Origin: Ruthenibacterium avium
GTDB taxonomy: Bacteria; Bacillota; Clostridia; Oscillospirales; Ruminococcaceae
DNA length: 64,000 bases
NCBI GenBank assembly: GCA_019118905.1
Contig: DWYA01000048.1
Span: 1 to 64,000 of the forward strand
Direction: 5' to 3'
The translations under genes were made by a program, and so were the position numbers. The first letter of the stretch is position 1. The number at the start of each line of letters is the position of its first letter. A model generated the notes under the pieces. The model was not told where the DNA came from and searched no databases. It saw only the letters and a program-made list of their open reading frames with translations. Shown in pieces: positions 14,701 to 23,879 of the stretch.

Positions 14701-16398
14701 TTAATATGCTTCTTCCGTTTGTGCGGAAAGATGGAAGGTGGCAATTAAGTTTTTCAAAAGCTGTGCTTGGCCTGCAAGCTCCTCGCTGGCCGCTGCGCTT
14801 TGCTGGGCCGTTGCACTGTTGGTTTGAATGACACTGGAAATCTGGTCGATGCCCAAAGTAATTTGTGAGACGGAGGTTGCCTGTGCCGAAGAAGCTTCGG
14901 AAATTTCCTCGATTGCGGAAATGACCTGATAGGCGTATTCGGCCGTCTCGGTCAAGGCGTGGGAAGCGTCATCGGCCAACAGACGGCCTTTTTCCACGGC
15001 TTGAAGCGATTTTTCAATCAAGGTAGAAGTATCTTTTGAAGCTTGGGCGGACTTGCTGGCTAAGTTGCGAACCTCATCGGCAACTACGGCAAAGCCGCGT
15101 CCGGCCACACCGGCGCGGGCTGCCTCAACCGCAGCATTTAAAGCCAAGATATTGGTTTGGAACGCAATGTCCTCAATGGTTTTAATAATTTTTCCAATCT
15201 GAGATGCACTTTCATTAATCTCGTGCATGGCCTGTACCATTTGATTCATCTTTTCGTTGCTGACGTTCAGGCCCTGGCCCACATCCTGTGCCTGACGGCT
15301 GGATTGCTCGGCGTTAGCAGCGTTATTTTGAATTTGCGACGAAATATCATTGATAGTAGCGGCAAGCTGCTGAACGGCGCTGGCTTGCTGCGTGGAGCCT
15401 TGTGAATAAGACTGGGAACCTGCTGAAACCTGGTCGGCCCCGATGGAAACCTGGCTGGCACTCTCGTTAATTTGGCTCAGCGTCATGCTCAGCGAAGAGG
15501 TGATGCTGTTGATAGCCGTTCGGATTTCAGAGAAGTCACCAATATATTCCATGGTGACGCCGGTGCTCAGGTCGCCCTCAGCAATGCGTGCCAGCTTTTC
15601 ACGAATATCTGTGATGTAGGTTTTGAGCGACTGTTTTGTTTCCAGTATCGCATAAATGAGCATACCGAGCTCGGAGGTGTCGGGCGTCAAGGCTGTTTTA
15701 TGCGACAAATTGCCCAGGGAAAGCTCATGCATCTCGGCCTGAATTTTCTTGAGCGGATTAAGTACGCGGCTGTGCGTGAAGTGATAGTTAACCACTTGGC
15801 ACACCACCACAATCACTACGCATACCACAGTGGCGGCCTGCATGAACCGGATATTGTTTTGCAGATAGGCGCTTTGGGCGTCGATACGCTGCTGAATCGA
15901 AGTTAAAAACTGCTGCTGCAAACTTTGCATTTCGGCAAGGCTGTCGGCGCACTCGGAGCTGTAGACGATTTCTAAGGCGCGTTCCGACTGGCCATAACGG
16001 GCGTAGTCCATAGCCTTCTGCTCTAAGGGAACGAGGTTATTGGAAATCGTAGAGATGGATGTGAAAATATCAAGCTCCTCCTGCGATAATCCCAGCTTTT
16101 CCAATTCTTCAAAAGCGGATTCACGCCGTTTGGTGGTGTTGACCTCGGTTTCGTAATTATTGCGGTAGGTTTGATCGCCGGTTGCGGTATAAGCACGCAC
16201 CTGCTCGGTTAAATAAGACGATGCGTTAATGTACTGATGTGCCAGCGAGGTCATCTGTTCGCGCTTCCTGTCATTTTCCAGGATGTTGTTGTTGATGATG
16301 ATGACGCAGGTGAAGCACAGAGCCACCAAATCGATGGCCACAAAAACGCTGATACCCAAAATTTTCAAAAGGGTAGATTGCTTCATTGCCTTTTTCAT
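14701..16398 (-). CDS. Methyl-accepting chemotaxis protein
   Basis: 565 residues. TM1 about 12-34, a roughly 150-residue extracellular helical sensor (four-helix-bundle type with conserved-looking heptads), TM2 about 190-210, a HAMP linker to about 265, then a cytoplasmic coiled-coil signalling domain. The hairpin tip with IAFQTNILALNAAVEAARAG and GFAVVADEVRNLA (about 412-450) is the CheW/CheA contact site. The C-terminus lacks an obvious NWETF-type tether. Ligand unknown. AAGG lies 9 bases before the ATG. It is transcribed alone, so it is probably part of the flagellar regulon in trans; no clear sigma-28 promoter is visible. Confidence 0.95.
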   Translation of the reverse strand: MKKAMKQSTLLKILGISVFVAIDLVALCFTCVIIINNNILENDRKREQMTSLAHQYINASSYLTEQVRAYTATGDQTYRNNYETEVNTTKRRESAFEELEKLGLSQEELDIFTSISTISNNLVPLEQKAMDYARYGQSERALEIVYSSECADSLAEMQSLQQQFLTSIQQRIDAQSAYLQNNIRFMQAATVVCVVIVVVCQVVNYHFTHSRVLNPLKKIQAEMHELSLGNLSHKTALTPDTSELGMLIYAILETKQSLKTYITDIREKLARIAEGDLSTGVTMEYIGDFSEIRTAINSITSSLSMTLSQINESASQVSIGADQVSAGSQSYSQGSTQQASAVQQLAATINDISSQIQNNAANAEQSSRQAQDVGQGLNVSNEKMNQMVQAMHEINESASQIGKIIKTIEDIAFQTNILALNAAVEAARAGVAGRGFAVVADEVRNLASKSAQASKDTSTLIEKSLQAVEKGRLLADDASHALTETAEYAYQVISAIEEISEASSAQATSVSQITLGIDQISSVIQTNSATAQQSAAASEELAGQAQLLKNLIATFHLSAQTEEAY

Positions 16399-16478
16399 GG
16401 AATCGACCTTCTTCGCTTTTAGTGATCACGGCACACGGGCACGCCGCTATGCCAATAGTAGAAAAAACCTACAAATTT

Positions 16479-16507
16479 ATTATAACAAAAAAAAGAAAAA
16501 TTGGAAT
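16479..16507 (-). promoter_or_regulatory. Putative chemoreceptor promoter
   Basis: On the minus strand a consensus TATAAT (plus-strand ATTATA, 16479-16484) is preceded at 16 bases by a weak TTCCAA. It lies in an AT-rich stretch about 80 bases before the start codon. Confidence 0.4.
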
Positions 16508-16599
16508 ATAATTCTAAAAAAAAGCAACATTTTGAACATCTTTGCAACACAAATCTATCACTATTCTATGCCGGAAAGAAAGAACTTTTATGAAAAGTT

Positions 16600-17040
16600 C
16601 TAGATTTGTCCCAGCAAAACGCGGCATGCGGCTTCAATTTCGGTGTATGCCGTGTCAAAGTCGCCGGTGTACCATGGGTCGGCAATATCGCGCGGCTGTC
16701 CGCACACGCTCATCAAAAGTGAAACTTTATCCAGCGGGTCGCCGCCGAATAAACGCTTTAAGTGGCGCAAGTTTTCGCTGTCCATGGCATAAATGCGGTC
16801 AAAACGGTCATAGTCGGCCGGCTGCACTTGCCGTGCGGTTTTGCCCTCGCAGGAAATACCGTGCGCGTAAAGCATTTCGCGGGCAGGACGATAGACGGGG
16901 TTTCCCACCTCGTAGCTGCTGGTGGCTGCTGACTCTGTAATAATGTCGCGGCGGCCCTGCCTTTGGCACAGGTCGCGCAGAATAAACTCGGCCATAGGCG
17001 AGCGGCAGATATTGCCTAAGCACACAAACAAAATTTTCAT
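16600..17040 (-). CDS. Low-molecular-weight protein tyrosine/arginine phosphatase
   Basis: 146 residues from the ATG at 17040, with AAAGGAG 6 bases upstream. The P-loop CLGNICRS (C8, R14) is near the N-terminus and the general-acid loop DPWYTGDF is near residue 119. The family dephosphorylates phosphotyrosine, or phosphoarginine in YwlE-type members; the sequence alone does not decide. It lies downstream of the two M23 peptidase genes on the same strand, separated from them by a hairpin at 17076-17108. Confidence 0.93.
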   Translation of the reverse strand: MKILFVCLGNICRSPMAEFILRDLCQRQGRRDIITESAATSSYEVGNPVYRPAREMLYAHGISCEGKTARQVQPADYDRFDRIYAMDSENLRHLKRLFGGDPLDKVSLLMSVCGQPRDIADPWYTGDFDTAYTEIEAACRVLLGQI

Positions 17041-17075
17041 AAAAAGCTCCTTTCTGATTTTCTGTTGAAACACAA

Positions 17076-17108
17076 ACAGCGCCGCCGCAGGGATTGCAGC
17101 GGCGCTGT
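17076..17108 (-). terminator. Hairpin after the M23/G5 gene
   Basis: ACAGCGCCGC and GCGGCGCTGT form a perfect 10-bp stem. On the minus strand it is followed by TTTGTGTTT. It sits 25 bases after the M23/G5 gene stop and may reduce read-through into the phosphatase gene. Confidence 0.6.
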
Positions 17109-17132
17109 GCCGTTTAAAAAAGGGGAAAGTCC

Positions 17133-18839
17133 TTAGCCGTTTGGCGGGGTAACGAAATCCAGCGGGTTGAGCAAGCACGACCAAGAGCCGGATGGATCAC
17201 TCCAAACCTCCATATGCAAGTGGTTGCCGAAGGAGTTGCCCGTGCTGCCTATATAAGCAATCAGCTCGCCGCGGCCAACCTCCTGGCCTGCCACAACTGC
17301 AAGCGAGGAGCAGTGACCATACAGGCTGTAAAGGCCGTTATGGTGGTCAATCAACACATAGTTGCCCCAGCTCCGGTGGTATTCGGCTTTCAAAACGGTA
17401 CCGCCCTCAGCGGCGTAAATCGGTGTGCCGTAATCGGCCTGAATATCTTCACCGCGGTGACCCGGATAGGTGCTGTGGCCGCGATAGCCCGGAACGGGGA
17501 ACGTCCATTCGCCGCTGCCCACTTGACCAATCGACGAAAGCTTTTCTTTCGTTCCGACTACAACAATTTCCGGCTGCATTTCTTCGATGACTGTGGTTTC
17601 AATCGGTTCACGCGATACCTCGGTGCCGTCAATGCGCGTCACGCGGGCAACAACATGCTGTTCGCCTTCCTCACCGCGCTGGATGGTACGCCGCACACCG
17701 ACATAATACTGGTCGCTCGGCTGTTCCACCACTTCAATGGGAATCTCCGTATCATATTCCTCAATATCAACCGTTTTTACCTGCAAATACTCCGGTACGG
17801 AACGCAGCATTGCCACTACTTCGTCTACGGTGTGTATGGAAGAAGTGTAATACACGCCGGAAACCAGCTGAATATCGTGTGCAAAGCTGGCCTCGTGGCC
17901 CGCTGCACCCGTTTGGTACGGCGCCAGCAGGCTGTCCAAAGCCGCTTGCAGCTCGGCGGCACCCTCGGCAACACCAACCAGTGTGCCGTCCACTGTAACG
18001 CCGGTTGCGTTTTGAATCTGGTCAGAAGATTGGGAAATTAAGGTGTCCGCCATGACCGTGGCGCTGGAACGCGCCGCCGGGTCAACGGGAACAATGCTGA
18101 ACGAAGGCTTAGCAAGCCAGCTGGCGTCAACATTTTCGTCATTGGATGCAATAATACGGGAGTTGACGATTTTTACCGCGGAATCCCAAACCGTATCAGC
18201 CTCCACAAAGCCGATCACTTCGCCGTTGTAAGTAACGCGCAAAGAAAAGCCGTTCAACAGCATTTGGTGAACGGTAAAGGTAAACACGAGCGCGGCACCG
18301 ACCGGGAAAATCCAGTTTAAGGCCCCCAAAAGCACATGCCGGTTCAGCCGAATGCCCTGCCGAATTTGCCGCAGCCCTGCTGCGCGGCCTTCCTCCGACT
18401 CGCGCATGGTGTGGCGTGCGTGACGCAGTCCTTGTGCAATTTTTCGCCAAGGCTCGGTAATGTCGTGCATCATGCTGCCAAAGAAGTGCAGCACCGGCGT
18501 AGTAAATGCGCCGATAATGGAGGTAAACACCATAAACACGGCTGCTGCAATACGCTTGAATGCACGCAGCAATAAAACAAATAGGTATTCCGCCTGTGTA
18601 CCGATGCGGTACAGCAGCTGGCCAATGGCGTTTACCACAACGCGCATTGGCAGTGTACCCGCCTGCTTGGTGCGAAGCTCGGTGACGGCGGCTTCGTTGG
18701 AGCTGCGCTGCATGTTGAGCAGTGCCTTTTCAATGGCTTGGCTGTCTAGAATGGCCGTCACGCCTTTTTTCGGCTCTTTTTTAGGCGGCTGCTGAGGGGC
18801 GCCGCCGGGCGGCGGGGTCAACGGACGCTGATCGCTCAT
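17133..18839 (-). CDS. Membrane-anchored M23 endopeptidase with G5 domain
   Basis: 568 residues from the ATG at 18839, with AAAGGAG upstream. A Pro-rich, probably cytosolic N-terminus (1-85) leads to hydrophobic stretches at 86-118 and a clear membrane helix at 168-193. The extracellular part holds a G5-type domain (about 357-432) and an M23 peptidase domain (about 445-565). The zinc ligands are intact: H461 and D465 in HRGED, and H540/H542 in HLHMEV. M23 enzymes cut peptidoglycan cross-bridges, and G5 domains often bind wall sugars. The long N-terminus with an extra hydrophobic region is unusual. It follows the degenerate M23 gene by 113 bases on the same strand. Confidence 0.93.
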   Translation of the reverse strand: MSDQRPLTPPPGGAPQQPPKKEPKKGVTAILDSQAIEKALLNMQRSSNEAAVTELRTKQAGTLPMRVVVNAIGQLLYRIGTQAEYLFVLLLRAFKRIAAAVFMVFTSIIGAFTTPVLHFFGSMMHDITEPWRKIAQGLRHARHTMRESEEGRAAGLRQIRQGIRLNRHVLLGALNWIFPVGAALVFTFTVHQMLLNGFSLRVTYNGEVIGFVEADTVWDSAVKIVNSRIIASNDENVDASWLAKPSFSIVPVDPAARSSATVMADTLISQSSDQIQNATGVTVDGTLVGVAEGAAELQAALDSLLAPYQTGAAGHEASFAHDIQLVSGVYYTSSIHTVDEVVAMLRSVPEYLQVKTVDIEEYDTEIPIEVVEQPSDQYYVGVRRTIQRGEEGEQHVVARVTRIDGTEVSREPIETTVIEEMQPEIVVVGTKEKLSSIGQVGSGEWTFPVPGYRGHSTYPGHRGEDIQADYGTPIYAAEGGTVLKAEYHRSWGNYVLIDHHNGLYSLYGHCSSLAVVAGQEVGRGELIAYIGSTGNSFGNHLHMEVWSDPSGSWSCLLNPLDFVTPPNG

Positions 18840-18952
18840 AAACGAATCTCCTTTGTGTGAACATTTCGTCAATGGGCTGCGAACGCTGCCGCAGCCGTAA
18901 CAATAAGCATGTGCGCATGAAAGGCGGGGCACAAACCGCCAAACGATTGCCG

Positions 18953-20170
18953 CTAGGAAAACAGCGGGCTTTGTTCATTAAACAAGACGGCGGGGTTGAA
19001 GCTCTGGTTGCCGATGCGCGCTTCATAGTGCAAATCGGAGCTGCCGGTTTTGCCGATGACATCGCCGGAAGCGACGCTCTGCCCGGCTGTGCAGGAAACT
19101 TCACCCAGATAATAGTAGTACGTTTTCAGCCCGGCGCCATGGTCGATCACCACAGTGCCGCCCGTCATGGAAAGCGTGCCCGCATAAGCGACAGTGCCGT
19201 TTGCGCTGGCGCATACGGTTGCTCCCGGGCCGGTGGCATAACCTGTGCCCGCACTGCGGCCCAGCAAAGCGCCGTCCGCCGTGCGCAGAAACTCGCCGTA
19301 TTCGGCGGTGGTTTGCGTGCTGATCGGCACTTGGAATACCTTGTCCCACAGCTGCTGCGGGGTGAGTAAATCATAAGTGGGGAAAATGGCATTCTGCCAT
19401 TCGGTCAGTGACCCGCCGGAGCTGTCGGGCGCTGTGACGCGGCTGGGCCAGTCTTGATGCACCACCTTGACCGTGGGCGTAAACGTGCGCTCACCGCAAG
19501 TGACGGTGATGGTGTATTCCCCCGGTTCGCGGTTGTACGCTGCGGCAAGATAGGCGCGTGTGCCATGCTCGGTATTGACAAACACCGTGGGGGAAAGGTC
19601 GCTTTGAATGGTTGGGACGCTGTCGTCCAAAATGCCCGTCACAGTGACCGACACCACACCGCCTTGGGGAATACTCTGGGCAGAAAGCGTTACCTGCGGT
19701 TCGGCATTCAGCGTAAACGGCACGTCATAACGGAACCAGCCTGACCCTTTTGTGCGGTCCTTGGCGGCTTGCGTGTATAAAATTTCAAGGCGGTATTCTC
19801 CGTTTTTCCCCAGCGTCCAGTCAGCACTGCCGGAAGCCGCAAAAAGCGGCGCTGCGTCCTGCTCATAGTACAGCTTGACCTCACAGGTGCCGCCCTCCGG
19901 CACGGTAAGCTGAATTTCGGGGGAAGTCAGTTTCTCAAGCGGCACAGCGGAAATCTGCGCGTCAAATGCGCGCGTCGTAATCCCGCCCAGCACAGGCTGC
20001 TCCCAATGGTAAGTGGTGCAGGGAAGCGTTTGTCCTGAAAGCGTCAGCACGGGAAACTCAGCCTGCATGGAGGTTTGCTGGTACAGATAAAAAAACACGC
20101 CGCCGATAAGCGCTGCACAAAGAACGATAACAAATAAAAGCCATAAAACAATCCGGCGAATGGTTTTCAT
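18953..20170 (-). CDS. Membrane-anchored degenerate M23 (LytM-like) protein
   Basis: 405 residues from the ATG at 20170, with AGGAGGG upstream. There is a TM anchor at about 8-30, then a beta-rich Ig-like extracellular region (about 90-240), then a C-terminal M23 fold (about 300-395). Fold landmarks remain (ANGTVAYAG, VVIDHGAGLKTYYYYL, SSDLHYEARI), but the HxGxD ligands are replaced by S306 and G310, and the first His of HxH is D379; only H381 remains. It is therefore probably not a peptidase and may recruit or activate another hydrolase, as degenerate LytM proteins such as EnvC and NlpD do. The intact M23/G5 gene directly downstream is the obvious partner (inference). Confidence 0.85.
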   Translation of the reverse strand: MKTIRRIVLWLLFVIVLCAALIGGVFFYLYQQTSMQAEFPVLTLSGQTLPCTTYHWEQPVLGGITTRAFDAQISAVPLEKLTSPEIQLTVPEGGTCEVKLYYEQDAAPLFAASGSADWTLGKNGEYRLEILYTQAAKDRTKGSGWFRYDVPFTLNAEPQVTLSAQSIPQGGVVSVTVTGILDDSVPTIQSDLSPTVFVNTEHGTRAYLAAAYNREPGEYTITVTCGERTFTPTVKVVHQDWPSRVTAPDSSGGSLTEWQNAIFPTYDLLTPQQLWDKVFQVPISTQTTAEYGEFLRTADGALLGRSAGTGYATGPGATVCASANGTVAYAGTLSMTGGTVVIDHGAGLKTYYYYLGEVSCTAGQSVASGDVIGKTGSSDLHYEARIGNQSFNPAVLFNEQSPLFS

Positions 20171-20328
20171 CTTCAACCCTCCTGACAGTCGGCAGATGCG
20201 GCGCGAAAGGCCGTATAGGGACATACTGCTAATCATTATAGCATAAAACAGTCAAAAATACAAAATTGTGAAATTTCAGGGGAGAAGGCGCTTGATTTTC
20301 GACATTTTGTGCAAATTTTTACAAGGCA

Positions 20329-20358
20329 TTTTCATTTGTGCGTCAGATGTGCTATAAT
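20329..20358 (+). promoter_or_regulatory. Promoter of the aromatic cluster
   Basis: TTTTCA at 20329-20334, an 18-base spacer and TATAAT at 20353-20358. The predicted transcript has a leader of about 130-150 nt before pheA. The 325-base gap 20171-20495 otherwise contains no supported gene. A short frame starting at the mRNA 5' end (about 20367-20494) has no ribosome binding site. Confidence 0.6.
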
Positions 20359-20516
20359 CTCTTTAATGTATAGGTTTAAACAGATAAAGTGCTTTTTGTC
20401 GGTGCGCCGGTGCATGGCTGTGAAGCAATGGGGGAAAGGCGGCCGCGGCGCAAAACGGCAAAAAGCGCAGAAAAAGCAGGGCGGCAAGCAATAAGATGCC
20501 GCCGGGGGGTGTTTCT

Positions 20517-21674
20517 TTGGACGAATTACAAGCGGCGCGCGCCGAAATTGACGAAATCGACGCGCAGATGGCCGCGCTGTTTTGCCGCCGTATGGAAGCG
20601 GTGAAGCAGGTGGCGGCCTACAAGCGAAAGCACGGCATGGTGGTGCTGGACGCAGCGCGTGAGGAAGAAGTGGTGCGCAAAAGCTCTGCGCGTTTGGGCG
20701 ATCAAAAAGAGGAATACGGCGCTTATTATGAGGATTTTGTGCGGTATTTAATGTCGCTTTCCCGCGCGATGCAGCGCCGTCTGCTGGGCAGCGATACCGT
20801 TGCCTATCAAGGCGTGGAAGGGGCGTTCAGCCACATCGCGCTGGAGCGCCTTTTTCCGCACAGCGCACAAAAAAGCTGCGAAACCTTTGCCGGTGTCGTG
20901 AAAGCAGTAGAAAACGGCGACGCAGTATATGGCGTTTTGCCGTTTGAAAATAGTTATGCGGGCGACGTTTCCGAAGTGCTCGATTTGTGCTATGCTCACC
21001 CGGGAATTTGTGTTTGGGATATGTACGATTTGCCCGTGGTGCAAAATCTGCTGGGGATAAAAGGGGCGGTGCTGTCGGACGTGCGGCAGGTGCTTTCCCA
21101 TCCGCAGGCGCTGTGGCAGTGCGATGCTTATTTAAAAAATCTCGGCGTGCAGACGCGCGAGGCGAAAAACACCGCGGCGGCAGCAAAAGAAGTGGCCGAA
21201 CAAAACGACCCCGCGCTGGCGGCCATTGCCTCTTACGAAACAGCGGGCCTTTACGGGCTGGAGGTGCTTGCCCCGCATATCAACGAAAGCCGCACCAATA
21301 CCACGCGCTTTATTGTCATTGGCCGTGAGTGCCGGGCCGCAGGCAACCGCTTTAATTTGCTGTTTACGGTAGACCACAAGGCCGGGGCGCTGGCGCGTGT
21401 GATGCGTATTATCGGGGAAAACGGTTTCAATATGGAGTGCATCAAAAGCCGTCCGATGAAAGATTGTCCGTGGGAGTATTATTTTTATGCCGAGCTGGTG
21501 GGCGATATTGCCGCCGCAGGGACACAAACCCTGATGCACGAGCTGGAAGCGGTGTGCCGCACGGTTCGTCTGCTGGGGGTTTACACAAGAAAGGAAGTAG
21601 CGTATGAACGTTACACCGAAGAAAGGAAACCGACCCATGAAATTGACCATGCGGCTGCAAGAGGACAGCTATGA
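20517..21674 (+). CDS. pheA: Bifunctional chorismate mutase / prephenate dehydratase
   Basis: 385 residues if started at the TTG at 20517, which has a GGGGGGTG ribosome binding site about 6 bases upstream. The ATG at 20496 (392 residues) is a weaker alternative. Residues 1-90 are an AroQ-type chorismate mutase helix bundle (LDELQAARAEIDEIDAQ and on). Prephenate dehydratase follows, with VAYQGVEGAFSH, LPFENSYAG and the NTTRF catalytic motif. The C-terminal ACT domain (about 278-360, with GENGFNMECIKSRP) is the phenylalanine feedback site in this family. It converts chorismate to phenylpyruvate. It heads the aromatic cluster and overlaps aroB by 38 bases. Confidence 0.93.
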   Translation: MDELQAARAEIDEIDAQMAALFCRRMEAVKQVAAYKRKHGMVVLDAAREEEVVRKSSARLGDQKEEYGAYYEDFVRYLMSLSRAMQRRLLGSDTVAYQGVEGAFSHIALERLFPHSAQKSCETFAGVVKAVENGDAVYGVLPFENSYAGDVSEVLDLCYAHPGICVWDMYDLPVVQNLLGIKGAVLSDVRQVLSHPQALWQCDAYLKNLGVQTREAKNTAAAAKEVAEQNDPALAAIASYETAGLYGLEVLAPHINESRTNTTRFIVIGRECRAAGNRFNLLFTVDHKAGALARVMRIIGENGFNMECIKSRPMKDCPWEYYFYAELVGDIAAAGTQTLMHELEAVCRTVRLLGVYTRKEVAYERYTEERKPTHEIDHAAARGQL

Positions 21675-22656
21675 TATTATCATCAGCCGGGGTGTGCTTT
21701 CCCGCCTCGGCAAGGTGACCAATTTGATGAACCGCAAGGTTCTGGTGGTGACGGATGACGGCGTTCCTGCCGAATATGCCGATACCGTGCTGGCTCAGTG
21801 CAGTGACGGCGTGCGTCTTGTTTTGCCGCAGGGGGAAAGCAGCAAAAATTTAAAAAATTTGGAAACCGTGCTCTCTGTGCTTCTGAGCAATGGGTTTACC
21901 CGCCGCGATGCCGTGGTGGCGGTTGGCGGCGGCGTGATTGGCGACTTGGTCGGTTTTGCCGCGGCGTGTTATATGCGCGGCATTGCCTTTATCAACTGCC
22001 CCACCACAACGCTTTCGCAAATTGATTCTTCCATTGGGGGAAAAACAGCCGTTGATTTGAACGGCGTTAAAAATATTGTCGGTGCGTTTTACCAGCCGGA
22101 AATTGTGGTCATCGACCCCGACACGCTGGACACTCTGCCGCAGCGCCACTGGATGAACGGCATGGCAGAAGCCGTAAAAGCCGGGCTGATTGGCGATGAA
22201 CGTTTGTTTGAACTGTTTGAAAAAGAGGAAGAACTGCCCTTGGAGGAGGTGCTCCACCGAGCGCTGAGCGTGAAAAAGCGTTTTGTAGAGCAGGACGAGC
22301 GAGAGTCCGGCGTGCGTGCGGCGCTCAACTTCGGCCACACGATTGGCCACGCCATTGAAAGCGAGCAGGGGCTGGGCGGCTTGTACCACGGCGAATGTGT
22401 CGCACTGGGGATGCTGCCCATGATTACCGACAAGCGTTTGCGCGTCCGGGTCAAAAAGGTGCTCGAACGTTTGGGCTTGCCCACAAAAACCGATTTTGAG
22501 CCCAGCCGTGCAATGGAGTATCTGCGTCACGATAAAAAGGCGGCGGGAAACGGCGCGGTGACAACGGTTCGTGTGGACGAGCCGGGCAGCTATCGTTTGG
22601 AAAAAACATCCTTTGACGAATTGGAGACACTGCTGCGCGAGGGTGTATGGGATTGA
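21637..22656 (+). CDS. aroB: 3-dehydroquinate synthase
   Basis: 339 residues from the ATG at 21637, with AAAGGAAA about 9 bases upstream; an ATG 33 bases earlier is possible. AroB cyclises DAHP to 3-dehydroquinate using NAD+ and a divalent metal. Landmarks are AVGGGVIGDLVGFAAA (NAD loop), PTTTLSQIDSSIGGKTAV, the metal-ligand helix in GMAEAVKAGLI, and NFGHTIGHAIE plus YHGECVALGM, which provide metal-binding histidines. It starts inside the end of pheA, so translation is probably coupled. A 98-base gap leads to aroC. Confidence 0.96.
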   Translation: MKLTMRLQEDSYDIIISRGVLSRLGKVTNLMNRKVLVVTDDGVPAEYADTVLAQCSDGVRLVLPQGESSKNLKNLETVLSVLLSNGFTRRDAVVAVGGGVIGDLVGFAAACYMRGIAFINCPTTTLSQIDSSIGGKTAVDLNGVKNIVGAFYQPEIVVIDPDTLDTLPQRHWMNGMAEAVKAGLIGDERLFELFEKEEELPLEEVLHRALSVKKRFVEQDERESGVRAALNFGHTIGHAIESEQGLGGLYHGECVALGMLPMITDKRLRVRVKKVLERLGLPTKTDFEPSRAMEYLRHDKKAAGNGAVTTVRVDEPGSYRLEKTSFDELETLLREGVWD

Positions 22657-22754
22657 TAGGTTTCTGTTTTTGCCGTGCAGCAATGTGCGCGAACAGACAT
22701 GATGACGGACGGTGAAACCACACTGTCCAAAGCGGGAGAAGGGGAGTGAAATCA

Positions 22755-23879
22755 ATGGCAGACAGCATCGGCGGCGCACTGCGCCTGACGCTGTTCGGAG
22801 AAAGTCATGGGGCGGCTGTGGGAGCCGTGCTGGAGGGCATTGCGCCGGGCACGCCCATTGACGAACAGGAGATTGCCGCGGCAATGGAAAAGCGCCGTGC
22901 AAAGGGAGCAATCTCCACAGCGCGAAAAGAGCCGGATGTGGTGAAATTCCTTTCGGGCGTTTACGAAGGACACGCCACCGGCACAGCCATCACGATGGTG
23001 ATTGAAAATACGAACACCAAAAGCGGCGACTATAAAAAAACGGGTGCTTTGTTGCGCCCGGGACATGCCGATTATACGGCAAAAGTGCGATACGGCGGCT
23101 TTGCCGACGAGCGCGGCGGCGGCCATTTCAGTGGCCGTTTAACGGCTCCGCTGGTGGCTGCGGGCGCAATTTGTGCCTCTATGCTGCGCAAAAAGGGCGT
23201 TTTCATTGCCACGCGGCTGGCTTCCTGTGCCGGTGTGCCGGACGCGGGTGCTTGGGATTTTTCGCGCGAGGGACTGCCGGGCTGTGTGCAGGCCGTAGCG
23301 GAAAAGGCATTTCCTGTGATCGACCATGCGAGCGGCATGGCGATGGAGCAGGCGATTTTGGCTGCCGCTGGTCAAGGCGACAGCGTTGGAGGCATTTTGG
23401 AAACGGTGGTATGCGGTCTGCCCGCCGGGTTGGGCGAACCGTTTTTCGGCAGTGTAGAAAGCACGCTTGCCGCGCTGATGTTCAGCGTACCCGCCGTGAA
23501 GGGCATTGAATTTGGCGCAGGCTTCGCCTTGGCGCGCAAAAAGGGCAGTGAAGTGAACGACCCTTGGCAGATGGAAAACGGCGTGATGACGGCGAAAACC
23601 AATTATAACGGCGGCATCAACGGCGGTATTACCAACGGAATGCCCCTCGTAATGCGCACGGTGGTAAAGCCGACGCCCAGCATTTACCGCGAGCAGGACA
23701 CCGTCGATTGGGAAACGGGTGAAAACGCGAAGCTCATCATTCAGGGCCGTCACGACCCGTGCATCGCGCATCGTGCCGCCGCTGTGCAGAATGCCATGAC
23801 GGCTTTTGCACTGGCCGATTTAGCGGCAATGCGCTTTGGAGAAAACTGGCAGGAGGCGCCGATATGGAATATGGGTTAA
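22755..23879 (+). CDS. aroC: Chorismate synthase
   Basis: 374 residues from the ATG at 22755, with GGGGAG upstream; the in-frame GTG at 22746 is too near that site. AroC converts EPSP to chorismate with reduced FMN. Family signatures are GESHGAAVGAVLEGIAPG (near 14-31), RPGHADYTAKVRYG (near 100), ERGGGHFSGRLTA and GGINGGITNGMPLV (near 283). It ends within the start of the aroE-aroK fusion gene (16-base overlap). Confidence 0.96.
   Translation: MADSIGGALRLTLFGESHGAAVGAVLEGIAPGTPIDEQEIAAAMEKRRAKGAISTARKEPDVVKFLSGVYEGHATGTAITMVIENTNTKSGDYKKTGALLRPGHADYTAKVRYGGFADERGGGHFSGRLTAPLVAAGAICASMLRKKGVFIATRLASCAGVPDAGAWDFSREGLPGCVQAVAEKAFPVIDHASGMAMEQAILAAAGQGDSVGGILETVVCGLPAGLGEPFFGSVESTLAALMFSVPAVKGIEFGAGFALARKKGSEVNDPWQMENGVMTAKTNYNGGINGGITNGMPLVMRTVVKPTPSIYREQDTVDWETGENAKLIIQGRHDPCIAHRAAAVQNAMTAFALADLAAMRFGENWQEAPIWNMG

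Noticed and set aside
20367..20494. A possible leader peptide upstream of pheA (start MYRFKQIKCFLS)
   Set aside because: Only a few Phe/Tyr codons, no ribosome binding site, and no attenuator hairpin with a U-run before pheA.
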